Of a DNA stretch of 8,200 nucleotides, positions 1 through 5,839 are shown piece by piece (within the stretch, counting starts at the first letter, position 1; every line of letters starts with the position of its first letter). Under the pieces are notes generated by a model. That model did not search any database. It had not been told where the DNA came from and saw only the letters and a list, made by a program, of their open reading frames with translations. Source of the DNA: Minisyncoccota bacterium (GTDB lineage Bacteria > Patescibacteriota > Minisyncoccia > UBA6257 > HR35); contig CALIVE010000052.1 in assembly GCA_938048445.1 (NCBI GenBank), positions 1-8,200 on the forward strand, read 5' to 3'. The position numbers and the translations under genes were made by a program.

Positions 1-5
1 CTAAG

Positions 6-536
6 ATGAGGGAGCAACCTCTTTTAATATACGATTGGTCTACAGCAATTCTACACCTTGATGCCGATGGATTTTTTGCTTCCGTAGAGCAGGCTACAAA
101 CCCCTATTTGAAAGGAAAACCGGTTGTAGTAGGAGTAGAAATTGGTTTTCCTATGGAGAGATTGGATTAAAGATAAGGGAAACAATAAAAAGTGTAAAGC
201 CAGAGCCTAAGTCCCAATTTAAATCCATAAAAGAGAGAATCTATGGTCAAGTTATAGAAAATTTGACAATGCCTTTTTAAAAGCAAGGAGACATGACTTG
301 TGCACAAAGAGACTTATAATATTCCTCAGAACAAAGGATTTTAGAGATTAAACCAAAGATCTCCTTTTTTGAAGATCTTTTAAAGGCTCAAAAATATAAA
401 AAATCTATAAAAAATTGATTCTCTAAAAGTTAAATTTGTTACAGACATAGTAAAAGAAGGCTTTTCAATAACTAAAATAGAAAGACAGAGAGAAAAAAAT
501 AGGAATCCCCATATAAAAAATGGAGGTTTAGTCTAA
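6..536 (+). pseudogene. Decayed Y-family DNA polymerase (DinB/UmuC-like) with frameshifts and a large internal deletion
   Basis: Bases 6-140 translate to 45 residues typical of a translesion polymerase N-terminus: [16 protein letters not shown] carries the metal-binding acidic cluster and is followed by LKGKPVVVG. The frame then leaves the family and stops at 168-170. From about 244 to 345 another frame reads SSYRKFDNAFLKARRH and then TKRLIIFLRTKDF, resembling the little-finger domain near the C-terminus. A further shift gives LEIKPKISFFEDLLKAQKY (about 345-405), and a last piece beginning IDSLKVKF runs to a TAA at 534-536. Most of the palm, fingers and thumb (normally some 200 residues) are missing and at least three shifts are present, so no active polymerase can be made. 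The end overlaps the convergent sfsA gene by a few bases. Family assignment of the first and little-finger segments is fairly sure; the last piece is inferred from position. Confidence 0.72.
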
Positions 537-1649
537 TGGTGAAAGGCTTTTTTCTATTAAATTTCTTAGACGCCCTATACGGAAATTTAGTATTATCTCT
601 ATAAATCGCTCCTGCTCAAAGGGATTGTCTCTGAACCAAAAGAGATGACTTATGCAATTACAATCACTGGAACCAAAATTTGGAATGTTACTGTGGGCAA
701 TCCTCTCTAATGCTTTTGCTAAGGCACATTCTAAAGATATAGATGACCTAATTGGTATTGCTTTAATTCTGTCAAGATAGGGAATAAAATAATCTATATG
801 CCATCTTTTTGTCTTTTTTACAGATAGATGTCTTTTAACCCTGGAAACCAAGGAATTCATCCCTGAACCAACATAAACATAGTAACCAGCTTTAAAGTAA
901 ATCTTTCCAAGGCTACCTACTCTTAGGCTTATTCCCTTAGGAAGCCTTCCACAGAGTAGGTATGCTCCTTTGTCAACAGCCTCTTTGTCATAAATATCCC
1001 AGGGTATTTTAAGTTCTCTAACATACTCAAAGGTCATGTCTTCTTTCCAATTCACAGAGATGGCTTTTATTAATAGGTTATTACGATACTTTGAAAGGGC
1101 TTCTGAAAAATTAGGATCTGTATGAAAATCAGGAAGGAAAAATTTTGCATAAGGAAAATTAACAATAAAAAGTATCCCTCCTTTATTCTTAGCTAAAGTT
1201 TCAAGATGTAGCCTACCTCTTTCAGTAACTGCATCAGGAAACATGGCAATGTTTTCATGAAAAAGAGTGCAGGACTTTACCTCCAGAGGAAATTTTTGAG
1301 AATTCTTTTCCAATAGAAAATCAATTCTATGCCTGTCTATTTTATATTCCCTTCTTTTTACTTTCAATTCTTTTAACTCTTCTATGAAACCACCTTTAAG
1401 AATAAATTCTGCCACTTCATTTATATAGTGAGTATTAAGACAGATTAGAGTTTTGTGCCTTAAAGCTGCCCACACCGTATAGGGTAATCCTTTTTCCCTC
1501 TTGCTTAAGTATAGGATGCGACCAGGGATGAGAATTTCCCATAATCTGCCAGGATTTGGAAGATAGGCTAATACTTTACTATCTTCCATTTGGCATTCAA
1601 TGGTGAATCTATTGATTCTCCTTATAAAATGAGACTTTTTAAATAACAA
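528..1649 (-). CDS. sfsA: SfsA-family nuclease-fold protein fused to a C-terminal DUF123/GIY-YIG-like domain
   Basis: The 373-residue product joins two domains. Residues 1-220 are SfsA (sugar fermentation stimulation protein, usually about 230 residues): RRINRF at 10-15, PNPGRL at 31-36, a PD-(D/E)XK-like site with D110 in RIDFLL and E123/K125 in PLEVKSC, and FPDAVTERGRLHL at 137-149. SfsA is a nucleic-acid-binding protein whose cellular task is unsettled. Residues 227-340 are a DUF123 domain, related to GIY-YIG nucleases: GAYLL, GYYVYVGSG (255-263), RVKRHL, WHIDYF (283-288) and a final FGSSDCNCISHLFWF. The TTG start is chosen because AAGGAG lies 9 bases upstream and the next ATG (Met21) would remove the conserved RRINRF segment. 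It is a single gene, convergent with the dinB-like remnant. Domain calls are strong; the biological role is unknown. Confidence 0.93.
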   Translation of the reverse strand: MLFKKSHFIRRINRFTIECQMEDSKVLAYLPNPGRLWEILIPGRILYLSKREKGLPYTVWAALRHKTLICLNTHYINEVAEFILKGGFIEELKELKVKRREYKIDRHRIDFLLEKNSQKFPLEVKSCTLFHENIAMFPDAVTERGRLHLETLAKNKGGILFIVNFPYAKFFLPDFHTDPNFSEALSKYRNNLLIKAISVNWKEDMTFEYVRELKIPWDIYDKEAVDKGAYLLCGRLPKGISLRVGSLGKIYFKAGYYVYVGSGMNSLVSRVKRHLSVKKTKRWHIDYFIPYLDRIKAIPIRSSISLECALAKALERIAHSNIPNFGSSDCNCISHLFWFRDNPFEQERFIEIILNFRIGRLRNLIEKSLSPLD

Positions 1650-1658
1650 GGGATCCTA

Positions 1659-1664
1659 CTCCTT
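1659..1664 (-). promoter_or_regulatory. Ribosome binding site for the TTG-started sfsA fusion gene
   Basis: The minus strand reads AAGGAG here, nine bases before the TTG at 1649-1647. This near-consensus Shine-Dalgarno sequence decides the start: there is no ATG at the right distance, and the protein homology begins within the first ten residues. Confidence 0.75.
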
Positions 1665-1684
1665 AATTTTAAACTGGAAATTTT

Positions 1685-1714
1685 ATTATTTTTCAATTTG
1701 ATATATAATATCAA
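1685..1714 (-). promoter_or_regulatory. Candidate sfsA promoter
   Basis: On the minus strand TTGATA (1714-1709) and AATAAT (1690-1685) are 18 bases apart. Transcription would begin near 1678, leaving about 30 bases of leader that includes the AAGGAG site. The region is very AT-rich, so chance matches are likely. The -35 element lies inside the palindrome at 1695-1717. Confidence 0.35.
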
Positions 1715-1717
1715 ATT
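1695..1717. repeat. Perfect 10-bp palindrome in the sfsA upstream region (operator-like)
   Basis: The arms are AATTTGATAT (1695-1704) and ATATCAAATT (1708-1717) around the three bases ATA. All ten pairs match. It covers the spacer and -35 element of the candidate sfsA promoter, which suits an operator for a dimeric regulator. An AT-only hairpin would be weak, and no T-run follows on the minus strand, so a terminator is less likely. No regulator can be named. Confidence 0.45.
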
Positions 1718-2013
1718 TATTGAGCTAGGGATTTCATATTTTGCATATTATGAAGCTTGCACTTAATTTTAGATGCTTTCAGTGAGCTTGCTTAGAAAAG
1801 CTATCTCCTTGCAGTGAAAGAAAAGATGTCAGAATAACACTTGAAGAAGTCTTTTCTCCTCTGTTCAGGAAAATAGAATATAATCCAATAGGAAGTTCCT
1901 TTATAAAACCCTTCCTCTAAGAGAACAAGAAGTAATTAAGAGGCTTAAGGAGGAGCTTAAACATAAGGAATTAATTAGCATGGCTTATTTTAAAAATTCT
2001 CTGATTTATTAAA
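1718..2013. other. Gene-free stretch with probable decayed coding fragments
   Basis: No intact gene lies between sfsA and the tRNA. On the plus strand, about 1792-1920 can be read as protein-like sequence (CLEKLSPCSERKD, then RITLEEVFSPLFRKIEY), ending at TAA near 1918. After a one-base shift, about 1914-2010 continues with PLREQEVIKRLKEELKHKE and ends AYFKNSLIY before a stop. Two fragments with ordinary amino-acid composition, joined by a single shift, suggest a dead gene. I do not recognise the family and see no start codon or ribosome binding site. Confidence 0.35.
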
Positions 2014-2086
<73 letters not shown>

Positions 2087-2096
2087 GACTTTCAAA

Positions 2097-2125
2097 ATTA
2101 ACATATTCCGTAGTGATTTTGTCAA
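2097..2125 (-). promoter_or_regulatory. Promoter for tRNA-Ala
   Basis: On the minus strand a perfect TTGACA (2125-2120) is followed after 17 bases by GTTAAT (2102-2097, four of six matches to the -10 consensus). Initiation would fall about five bases before the mature tRNA 5' end. Spacing and position both suit a sigma-70-type tRNA promoter. Confidence 0.6.
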
Positions 2126-2155
2126 TAAGTATTAATTTTTAAAATATTTTTGAGG

Positions 2156-2161
2156 TATAAT
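2156..2161 (+). promoter_or_regulatory. Candidate -10 box for the lapB-HARP operon
   Basis: A perfect TATAAT lies 26 bases before the chosen ATG, giving a transcript start near 2168 and about 20 leader bases with the ribosome binding site. No good -35 is visible 16-18 bases upstream (only TAATTT), so the promoter may be weak or need an activator. It is divergent from the tRNA promoter within the same 100 bases. Confidence 0.5.
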
Positions 2162-2177
2162 TAAAAAACGTCCAAGA

Positions 2178-2185
2178 AGAGGTGA
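2178..2185 (+). promoter_or_regulatory. Strong ribosome binding site that decides the lapB start
   Basis: AGAGGTGA matches the 16S anti-Shine-Dalgarno over its length, and its GAGG core ends five bases before the ATG at 2188. An in-frame GTG at 2182 overlaps this site and so is unlikely to be the start. Confidence 0.75.
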
Positions 2186-2187
2186 GC

Positions 2188-3501
2188 ATGTCAAAATTTT
2201 ACATTTTTCTAATTCTCCTTTTCTTAACAATTATCGGAATTTTTGCCATGGAAAACAAAGATTCAATTGTTGTTAAAGTACCTTTTAGCTCTGCTTATGA
2301 AATGCCTAAGATAGGCTTAATACTCCTTTCAGTAACCATGGGTGCTTTTTTTGTTTTCCTAGTTTTTTTCATCAGAGATACTTCTAATTTCATTAGCAGA
2401 ATCCAATCACAAAAGAGAGTAAAAAAAGAAGAGAGAATTAAGGAACATTATGCAAGAGCCCTAAATGCCATCATAAGGGAAAAATTAACGGAGGCTAAAG
2501 AATCACTACAAGAAGTTTTAAAAGAAGAACCAGAGCATATTGATGCCTTAATTAGATTGGGAGATTTGGCAATGAGAGAGGAAGACTATAAAAGTGCTCT
2601 CAAATACTATAAAAAAGCCTATGAACTTGATCCTAAAAATATTATTCCCCTATTGTCCTTGGAAGATATGATGGAAAAAATTAATGATAGTGAACTTGCT
2701 CTAAAATACCTGGAACAAATTTTAAGCCTTGAGCCAGACAATTTATTGGCTCATTATAAAATGAGAAATATTCTGGAAAAAATGGAAAAATGGCAAGAAC
2801 TCATTAATATTCAGAAAAAAATTATAAAACTAGTGCCGGACTCTAAAAAACAAGAAGAGGAAAAGAAATTAATAGGATACACCTATGAGTATGGTAGAGT
2901 AAGTTTGGAGCAGGGAGATATAGAAAACGCTGAAAGAATTTTTACATCTCTAATTAAATCTAATCCTGCTTTCATTCCCTCCTATTTAGGGATGGTGGAA
3001 GTTCATATTTCAAAAGGTGAAATTGAAGAGGCTATAAACTTGATTGATAAAGTTTACAATGAGCAAAAATCAAAAATATTACTTCTCAGACTTGAAGATC
3101 TTCTTATTAGTATTGGTGATCCCAAAAGGCTAATACAATTTTATCTTAGAGCAATAAACAATTCACCTGATGATATGGAGCTAAAGTTCCTTCTTGGAAG
3201 GCTTTACTATCGCCTGGAAATGATTGATGATGCTATGGAAATTTTAGAATCCTTAGACACAACCACCTGCAATAATCCAAAGCTAAATTGCATTAGAGGA
3301 TATCTATATTTAAGGAGAAATCAAATCAACAAAGCCATTGCTGAATTTAAAAATCTATGCCCAGAAAATCAGGTTTCAACAATTAATTATAGATGTAAAG
3401 TTTGTAATTCGCTTTTTGATGAATGGGCTGGAAGATGTAGTATTTGTGAGTCTTGGAACAGCTTTCAAATTGATATAAATAGCTGCGAATATTCAAAATG
3501 A
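2188..3501 (+). CDS. lapB: LapA-LapB fusion: membrane-anchored TPR protein with rubredoxin-like zinc ribbon
   Basis: The 437-residue protein combines what enterobacteria encode as two neighbouring genes. Residues 1-65 form a LapA-like (DUF1049) hairpin: TM helices at about 5-22 and 42-63 around a short loop with the family-like NKDSIVVKVPF. A basic coiled stretch (70-100) leads into tetratricopeptide repeats from about 85 to 390, for example ALKYYKKAYELDPKN at 137-151. The C-terminus is the LapB rubredoxin-type metal site with C403-X2-C406 and C417-X2-C420 (YRCKVCNSLF, GRCSICESW). In E. coli, LapB is an inner-membrane adaptor that, with FtsH, controls LpxC turnover and hence lipopolysaccharide synthesis; the same role is inferred, implying an LPS-making outer membrane. 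The start is the ATG behind AGAGGTGA. The stop overlaps the next start codon (ATGA), indicating translational coupling. Confidence 0.9.
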   Translation: MSKFYIFLILLFLTIIGIFAMENKDSIVVKVPFSSAYEMPKIGLILLSVTMGAFFVFLVFFIRDTSNFISRIQSQKRVKKEERIKEHYARALNAIIREKLTEAKESLQEVLKEEPEHIDALIRLGDLAMREEDYKSALKYYKKAYELDPKNIIPLLSLEDMMEKINDSELALKYLEQILSLEPDNLLAHYKMRNILEKMEKWQELINIQKKIIKLVPDSKKQEEEKKLIGYTYEYGRVSLEQGDIENAERIFTSLIKSNPAFIPSYLGMVEVHISKGEIEEAINLIDKVYNEQKSKILLLRLEDLLISIGDPKRLIQFYLRAINNSPDDMELKFLLGRLYYRLEMIDDAMEILESLDTTTCNNPKLNCIRGYLYLRRNQINKAIAEFKNLCPENQVSTINYRCKVCNSLFDEWAGRCSICESWNSFQIDINSCEYSK

Positions 3502-4088
3502 TTTTTTCTTTCCTTTCAAAAAAGAGAAAAATCGTGATAGACACCAGCGTCTTTATAAATCCAGATATTAGAGATCAATTCGGTAAAACTCCTGAAGATG
3601 CTGTTAATGAATTTTTAAAAATAATAAAAAATAGAAAAAATTTTGAGTTTTATATGCCCACTTCTGTATACAAAGAGTTAATGCATTTCTTGGACTCTAA
3701 GAGATTATCAAGAGATTTTTATTATTACATAAGGACTAAATCACCAGATAAACACAGAATTTTATGTCCAGCTATATTTTTTTATGAATTAGTAGAGGAA
3801 ATGAGAAACAGAATTAATAGGGGACTTCGAGTTGCAGAAAATGCTGTTAGAAGTGTATCTCAGAAAGGATTAGATGAGACAATCAAAGATTTAAGAAAAA
3901 AATACAGAGAAGCCTTAAGAGAAGGAATTATTGACAGTAAGGAGGATGTAGATTTAATTTTTCTATCTCTTGAGCTTAAAGCCTCCTTGGTTACAGGAGA
4001 TCAGGGGCTTATAAGTTGGGCTGATAAACTTGGGATAGAATGGCTCATACCTTATAAATTCAAGGATTTCCTCTTATCATCGATTTAA
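3498..4088 (+). CDS. HARP: protein-only ribonuclease P (Aquifex Aq_880 type; 'RNA ligase partner'/UPF0278 family)
   Basis: The 196-residue product is a PIN-like metallonuclease that I assign to HARP, the minimal RNA-free RNase P first described in Aquifex aeolicus, which trims the 5' leader of pre-tRNA. Homologues are often annotated as 'RNA ligase partner' or UPF0278. Visible landmarks are VIDTSVF (D15), MPTSVYKEL (53-61), the linker INRGLRVAENAVR (106-118), KKYREALREGIIDSKEDVDL (D146, D150, D152) and VTGDQGL (D168). From memory, catalytic Asp7, Asp138, Asp142 and Asp160 of Aq_880 map here with a constant offset of eight, a strong family sign; the extra residues are N-terminal. All acids are kept, so it should be active. 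Its ATG lies in the ATGA overlap with lapB and has no ribosome binding site of its own, so it probably depends on lapB translation. Confidence 0.9.
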   Translation: MIFSFLSKKRKIVIDTSVFINPDIRDQFGKTPEDAVNEFLKIIKNRKNFEFYMPTSVYKELMHFLDSKRLSRDFYYYIRTKSPDKHRILCPAIFFYELVEEMRNRINRGLRVAENAVRSVSQKGLDETIKDLRKKYREALREGIIDSKEDVDLIFLSLELKASLVTGDQGLISWADKLGIEWLIPYKFKDFLLSSI

Positions 4089-4147
4089 TGAGTTATTAAT
4101 TCATAACCATTTGACTTTATGTCCTTACAATAGTGCATTATAATTCT

Positions 4148-4516
4148 ATGGAAATATTCCAAAAAATTGCAGAAGAAAAAATTCGTGAAGCCATGGAACA
4201 GGGGCTTTTTGATGATCTTCCAAATAAAGGAAAACCCTTAAAATTTGAAGATGAAAGCTGGGTACCGGAAGATTTAAGGCTCGCATATAAAATTTTGAAA
4301 AATGCTGGTTGTATTCCCCCTGAAATGGAAATGAGAAAAGAAATCATTGATTTAAAAGAGCTTCTCAAAACAATAGATGATGACGAAGAGAGAATTAGAA
4401 AAATAAGAGAACTTAATTTCAAGCTTCTTAAATTTAACATAGGAAGAAAACGACCTTTTTATCTTGAAGACTTCCCTGAATACGAAGAAAAGATAATAAA
4501 AAAATTCATTGGATAA
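4148..4516 (+). CDS. DUF1992 family protein (YhdN/DNAJC28-like conserved domain)
   Basis: The 122-residue product is a whole DUF1992 domain, about the usual length for bacterial members such as E. coli YhdN. Family marks are FQKIAEEKIREAMEQG, FDDLPNKGKPL (about 21-31), WVPEDLRLAYKILKNAG and CIPPEMEMRKEI. The rest is charged and helical. No catalytic residues are known, and the function is not established; the domain is also found in eukaryotic DNAJC28. Homology begins right after the ATG at 4148; an in-frame GTG at 4133 is possible, but neither has a clear ribosome binding site. The gene sits 59 bases behind the HARP gene. TATAAT at 4139-4144 is too near the start for a normal leader. The TAA at 4514-4516 abuts the first base of the left inverted repeat, so the original C-terminus may have been altered there. 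Confidence 0.85.
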   Translation: MEIFQKIAEEKIREAMEQGLFDDLPNKGKPLKFEDESWVPEDLRLAYKILKNAGCIPPEMEMRKEIIDLKELLKTIDDDEERIRKIRELNFKLLKFNIGRKRPFYLEDFPEYEEKIIKKFIG

Positions 4517-4582
4517 CGGTACTTTTTAGACAAAATCCGAAACTTTTTTGAACAAAATCCTGACGCCGAATTCTGACTTGTC

Positions 4583-4599
4583 CGTCGCCTTCGGCGACG
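4583..4599. repeat. Stem-loop in the outer block of the left repeat
   Basis: CGTCGCC and GGCGACG form a seven-pair stem around TTC. The same element in the right repeat (7560-7578) is extended to eight pairs. No T-run follows on either strand, so it is not a standard intrinsic terminator. Confidence 0.7.
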
Positions 4600-4669
4600 C
4601 AAACCCACCCACCAGCCAAAACGGCCGGAGGGGCGAAAATTCATTTCCCCCAGACCCCCTTTTCTTTTT

Positions 4670-4701
4670 GCTCGCCTACATTGCCTGCTTCGCTGGCGAG
4701 C
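4670..4701. repeat. Nested stem-loop in the inner block of the left repeat
   Basis: GCTCGCC (4670-4676) pairs fully with GGCGAGC (4695-4701). Within the loop region an alternative hairpin, GCCTGC-TTC-GCTGGC (4683-4697), has one T-T mismatch. The right copy keeps the smaller hairpin perfectly as GCCCGC/GCGGGC (7454-7468). Read on the minus strand it follows the RNase H-like gene and might slow transcription, but an A-run, not a T-run, comes after it. Confidence 0.6.
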
Positions 4702-4716
4702 AGTTGATTTCAGAAT

Positions 4717-5145
4717 TTACTCAAATCCCATTTTGTTAAATAATTCATTGCACTTCGCATTACACTTTTTGATAAATCGGTTGTTTTCACTGACATGTGT
4801 ATAAATCACTTCTTCGAACATAGATGCCTTTTTGTAAATTTCCGTAATTATTGGCTTTAAATGTTTTCCTTTAGTAATTCGCCTTTCTTTATTTAGAGCT
4901 TTAACTACAAACTCGTTATCGCAATGCACAATTACTTTTTTTCTCGTGCAAGAAACTGCTTCATCTAAGGCATATTCAATTGCCTTAAATTCAGCGACTA
5001 TATTTGTGCCTTCGCCGAATTTATTTCCAACTGGTCCCTTTAAAATATTTTCTCCGTCAGTAATCAAAAAGGCTCCAACCATTATTCCAGGGTTTGGTTT
5101 ACATCCACCATCGCAAAAAATTAAAGCTTCATCGATATATTTCAT
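4717..5145 (-). CDS. RNase H-like (RNase HI/RVT_3 family) protein, last gene of the R-M operon
   Basis: The 142-residue product has the ribonuclease H fold. The catalytic acids visible are D12 in FCDGGCKPNPG, E52 in NIVAEFKAIEYAL and D76 in VIVHCDNEFVVKAL. The fourth acid, usually in a C-terminal N-x(3-4)-AD-x-L segment, is not obvious: residues 121-135 read NNRFIKKCNAKCNEL, with Asn/Ala at the expected place. RNase HI enzymes cut the RNA strand of RNA-DNA hybrids; plant-type and bacterial RVT_3 relatives share this layout. Activity may be reduced here. The ATG lies 19 bases after the endonuclease stop codon, with only a weak purine-rich site, suggesting the same transcript. RNase H is not a standard part of R-M systems, so its role is unknown. 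The stop codon is six bases from the left repeat. Confidence 0.82.
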   Translation of the reverse strand: MKYIDEALIFCDGGCKPNPGIMVGAFLITDGENILKGPVGNKFGEGTNIVAEFKAIEYALDEAVSCTRKKVIVHCDNEFVVKALNKERRITKGKHLKPIITEIYKKASMFEEVIYTHVSENNRFIKKCNAKCNELFNKMGFE

Positions 5146-5164
5146 AAGTATCTGTTTAATGCTA

Positions 5165-5839
5165 CTAAATATTGCCTTCAGCTAGAAGAGCATCTGGCGT
5201 ATACATTTGCTTATTGGTAGAATTAAACTCATGCTTTATCTGTCCGATTAAATTATCCGTGCTAAAAATTTTCCAGTATACTGGGACAAAAGCCATTTTG
5301 TCCTCGCGTTCTACTCTTTCTATTTTAAAACTAACTATAAAATGACGAGCATCGTAAATTACTTTAAAATCTGTTGGCCTTTCTGCTGGTGAAAAATAAA
5401 ATGATCTTTGAGTCGTCTGATAATTCCTTTCATTATAAGTTTTACATTCTATATAATTTGGCCTTCCCTTTCTGTCTTTAACAAAAATGTCAGGATATCC
5501 GACTGTTTTTTTCTTCCCTTCTTTTGTCTCTGGTCTATCTGCCTGAAGCCCAACTTGATTTAACGCCTCAATCATGAAAGGTTCAATATGATTACCAACT
5601 TCATTTTCTCTTCTTGTAAATATTCCTTTCTGATTAGCATTTCTTGCAGCAATTCTTGTGGCCGCGATCAAATCTTTCAATAATTGCTTATCGTCTGGAT
5701 TGTTTTTATCAAATGGAATTACATTACATCCAGACATTGCTTTAATAGCAATTTTAAAAGGAATATTCTTCAACGGCTTGAGAAATTGGGCAATTGTCTT
5801 TTCTAATTCTTTTATGTATTTTTCTCGATCGTCTGTCAT
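5165..5839 (-). CDS. Probable type II restriction endonuclease, PD-(D/E)XK fold
   Basis: The 224-residue product carries a clear PD-(D/E)XK nuclease core: GYPDIFVKDRKGRPNYIECKT, residues 114-134, with D117, E131 and K133, and possible upstream acids E79/E86 in RRENEVGNHIEPFM. The N-terminus is charged and helical; QTTQRSFYFSPAERP follows the core and probably helps with DNA contact. Its identity as a restriction enzyme rests on this core plus position: its ATG overlaps the methyltransferase stop codon as ATGA, the common coupled M-R arrangement. I cannot assign the recognition site. It should cut double-stranded DNA lacking the partner's methylation. The catalytic triad is intact and the frame is open throughout. 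It might instead be another PD-(D/E)XK DNase, but the linkage makes this less likely. Confidence 0.82.
   Translation of the reverse strand: MTDDREKYIKELEKTIAQFLKPLKNIPFKIAIKAMSGCNVIPFDKNNPDDKQLLKDLIAATRIAARNANQKGIFTRRENEVGNHIEPFMIEALNQVGLQADRPETKEGKKKTVGYPDIFVKDRKGRPNYIECKTYNERNYQTTQRSFYFSPAERPTDFKVIYDARHFIVSFKIERVEREDKMAFVPVYWKIFSTDNLIGQIKHEFNSTNKQMYTPDALLAEGNI

Larger units (their letters stand above)
4517..4710 (+). repeat. Left copy of the long inverted repeat
   Basis: This aligns with the reverse complement of 7441-7643. The outer block 4517-4628 pairs with 7643-7532 without gaps (10 differences in 112 by hand). The inner block 4651-4701 pairs with 7500-7450 (5 differences in 51). Between them the linkers differ in sequence and length (22 against 31 bases). 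It is GC-richer than its surroundings and contains a pyrimidine tract (CCCCCTTTTCTTTTT, about 4655-4669) and two stem-loops. The minus strand contains an open frame with GLRRRRRRTSQNS, judged not to be a gene. Confidence 0.93.

Noticed and set aside
2182..2190. GTG at 2182 as the lapB start, two codons upstream
   Set aside because: It overlaps the AGAGGTGA ribosome binding site, which is well placed for the ATG at 2188.
4091..4106. Terminator after the HARP gene (GTTAT...ATAAC)
   Set aside because: The five-pair AT-rich stem is too weak and no T-run follows; transcription may continue into the DUF1992 gene.
4138..4440. Minus-strand 100-residue frame opposite the DUF1992 gene
   Set aside because: It is the antisense shadow of a conserved coding region; its serine-rich composition is typical of such shadows.
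4459..4644. Minus-strand frame in the left repeat and plus-strand frame at 7552-7794 in the right repeat, sharing GLRRRRRRTSQNS and SGFCSKK
   Set aside because: Both arise from the same repeat sequence; the arginine run comes from the GTCGCC stem-loop. There is no ribosome binding site or plausible fold, and the two copies diverge outside the repeat. The shared peptide follows from shared DNA.
4670..4701. Intrinsic terminator for the R-M operon
   Set aside because: The hairpin is good, but on the minus strand it is followed by an A-run, not a T-run, so it lacks the standard terminator form.
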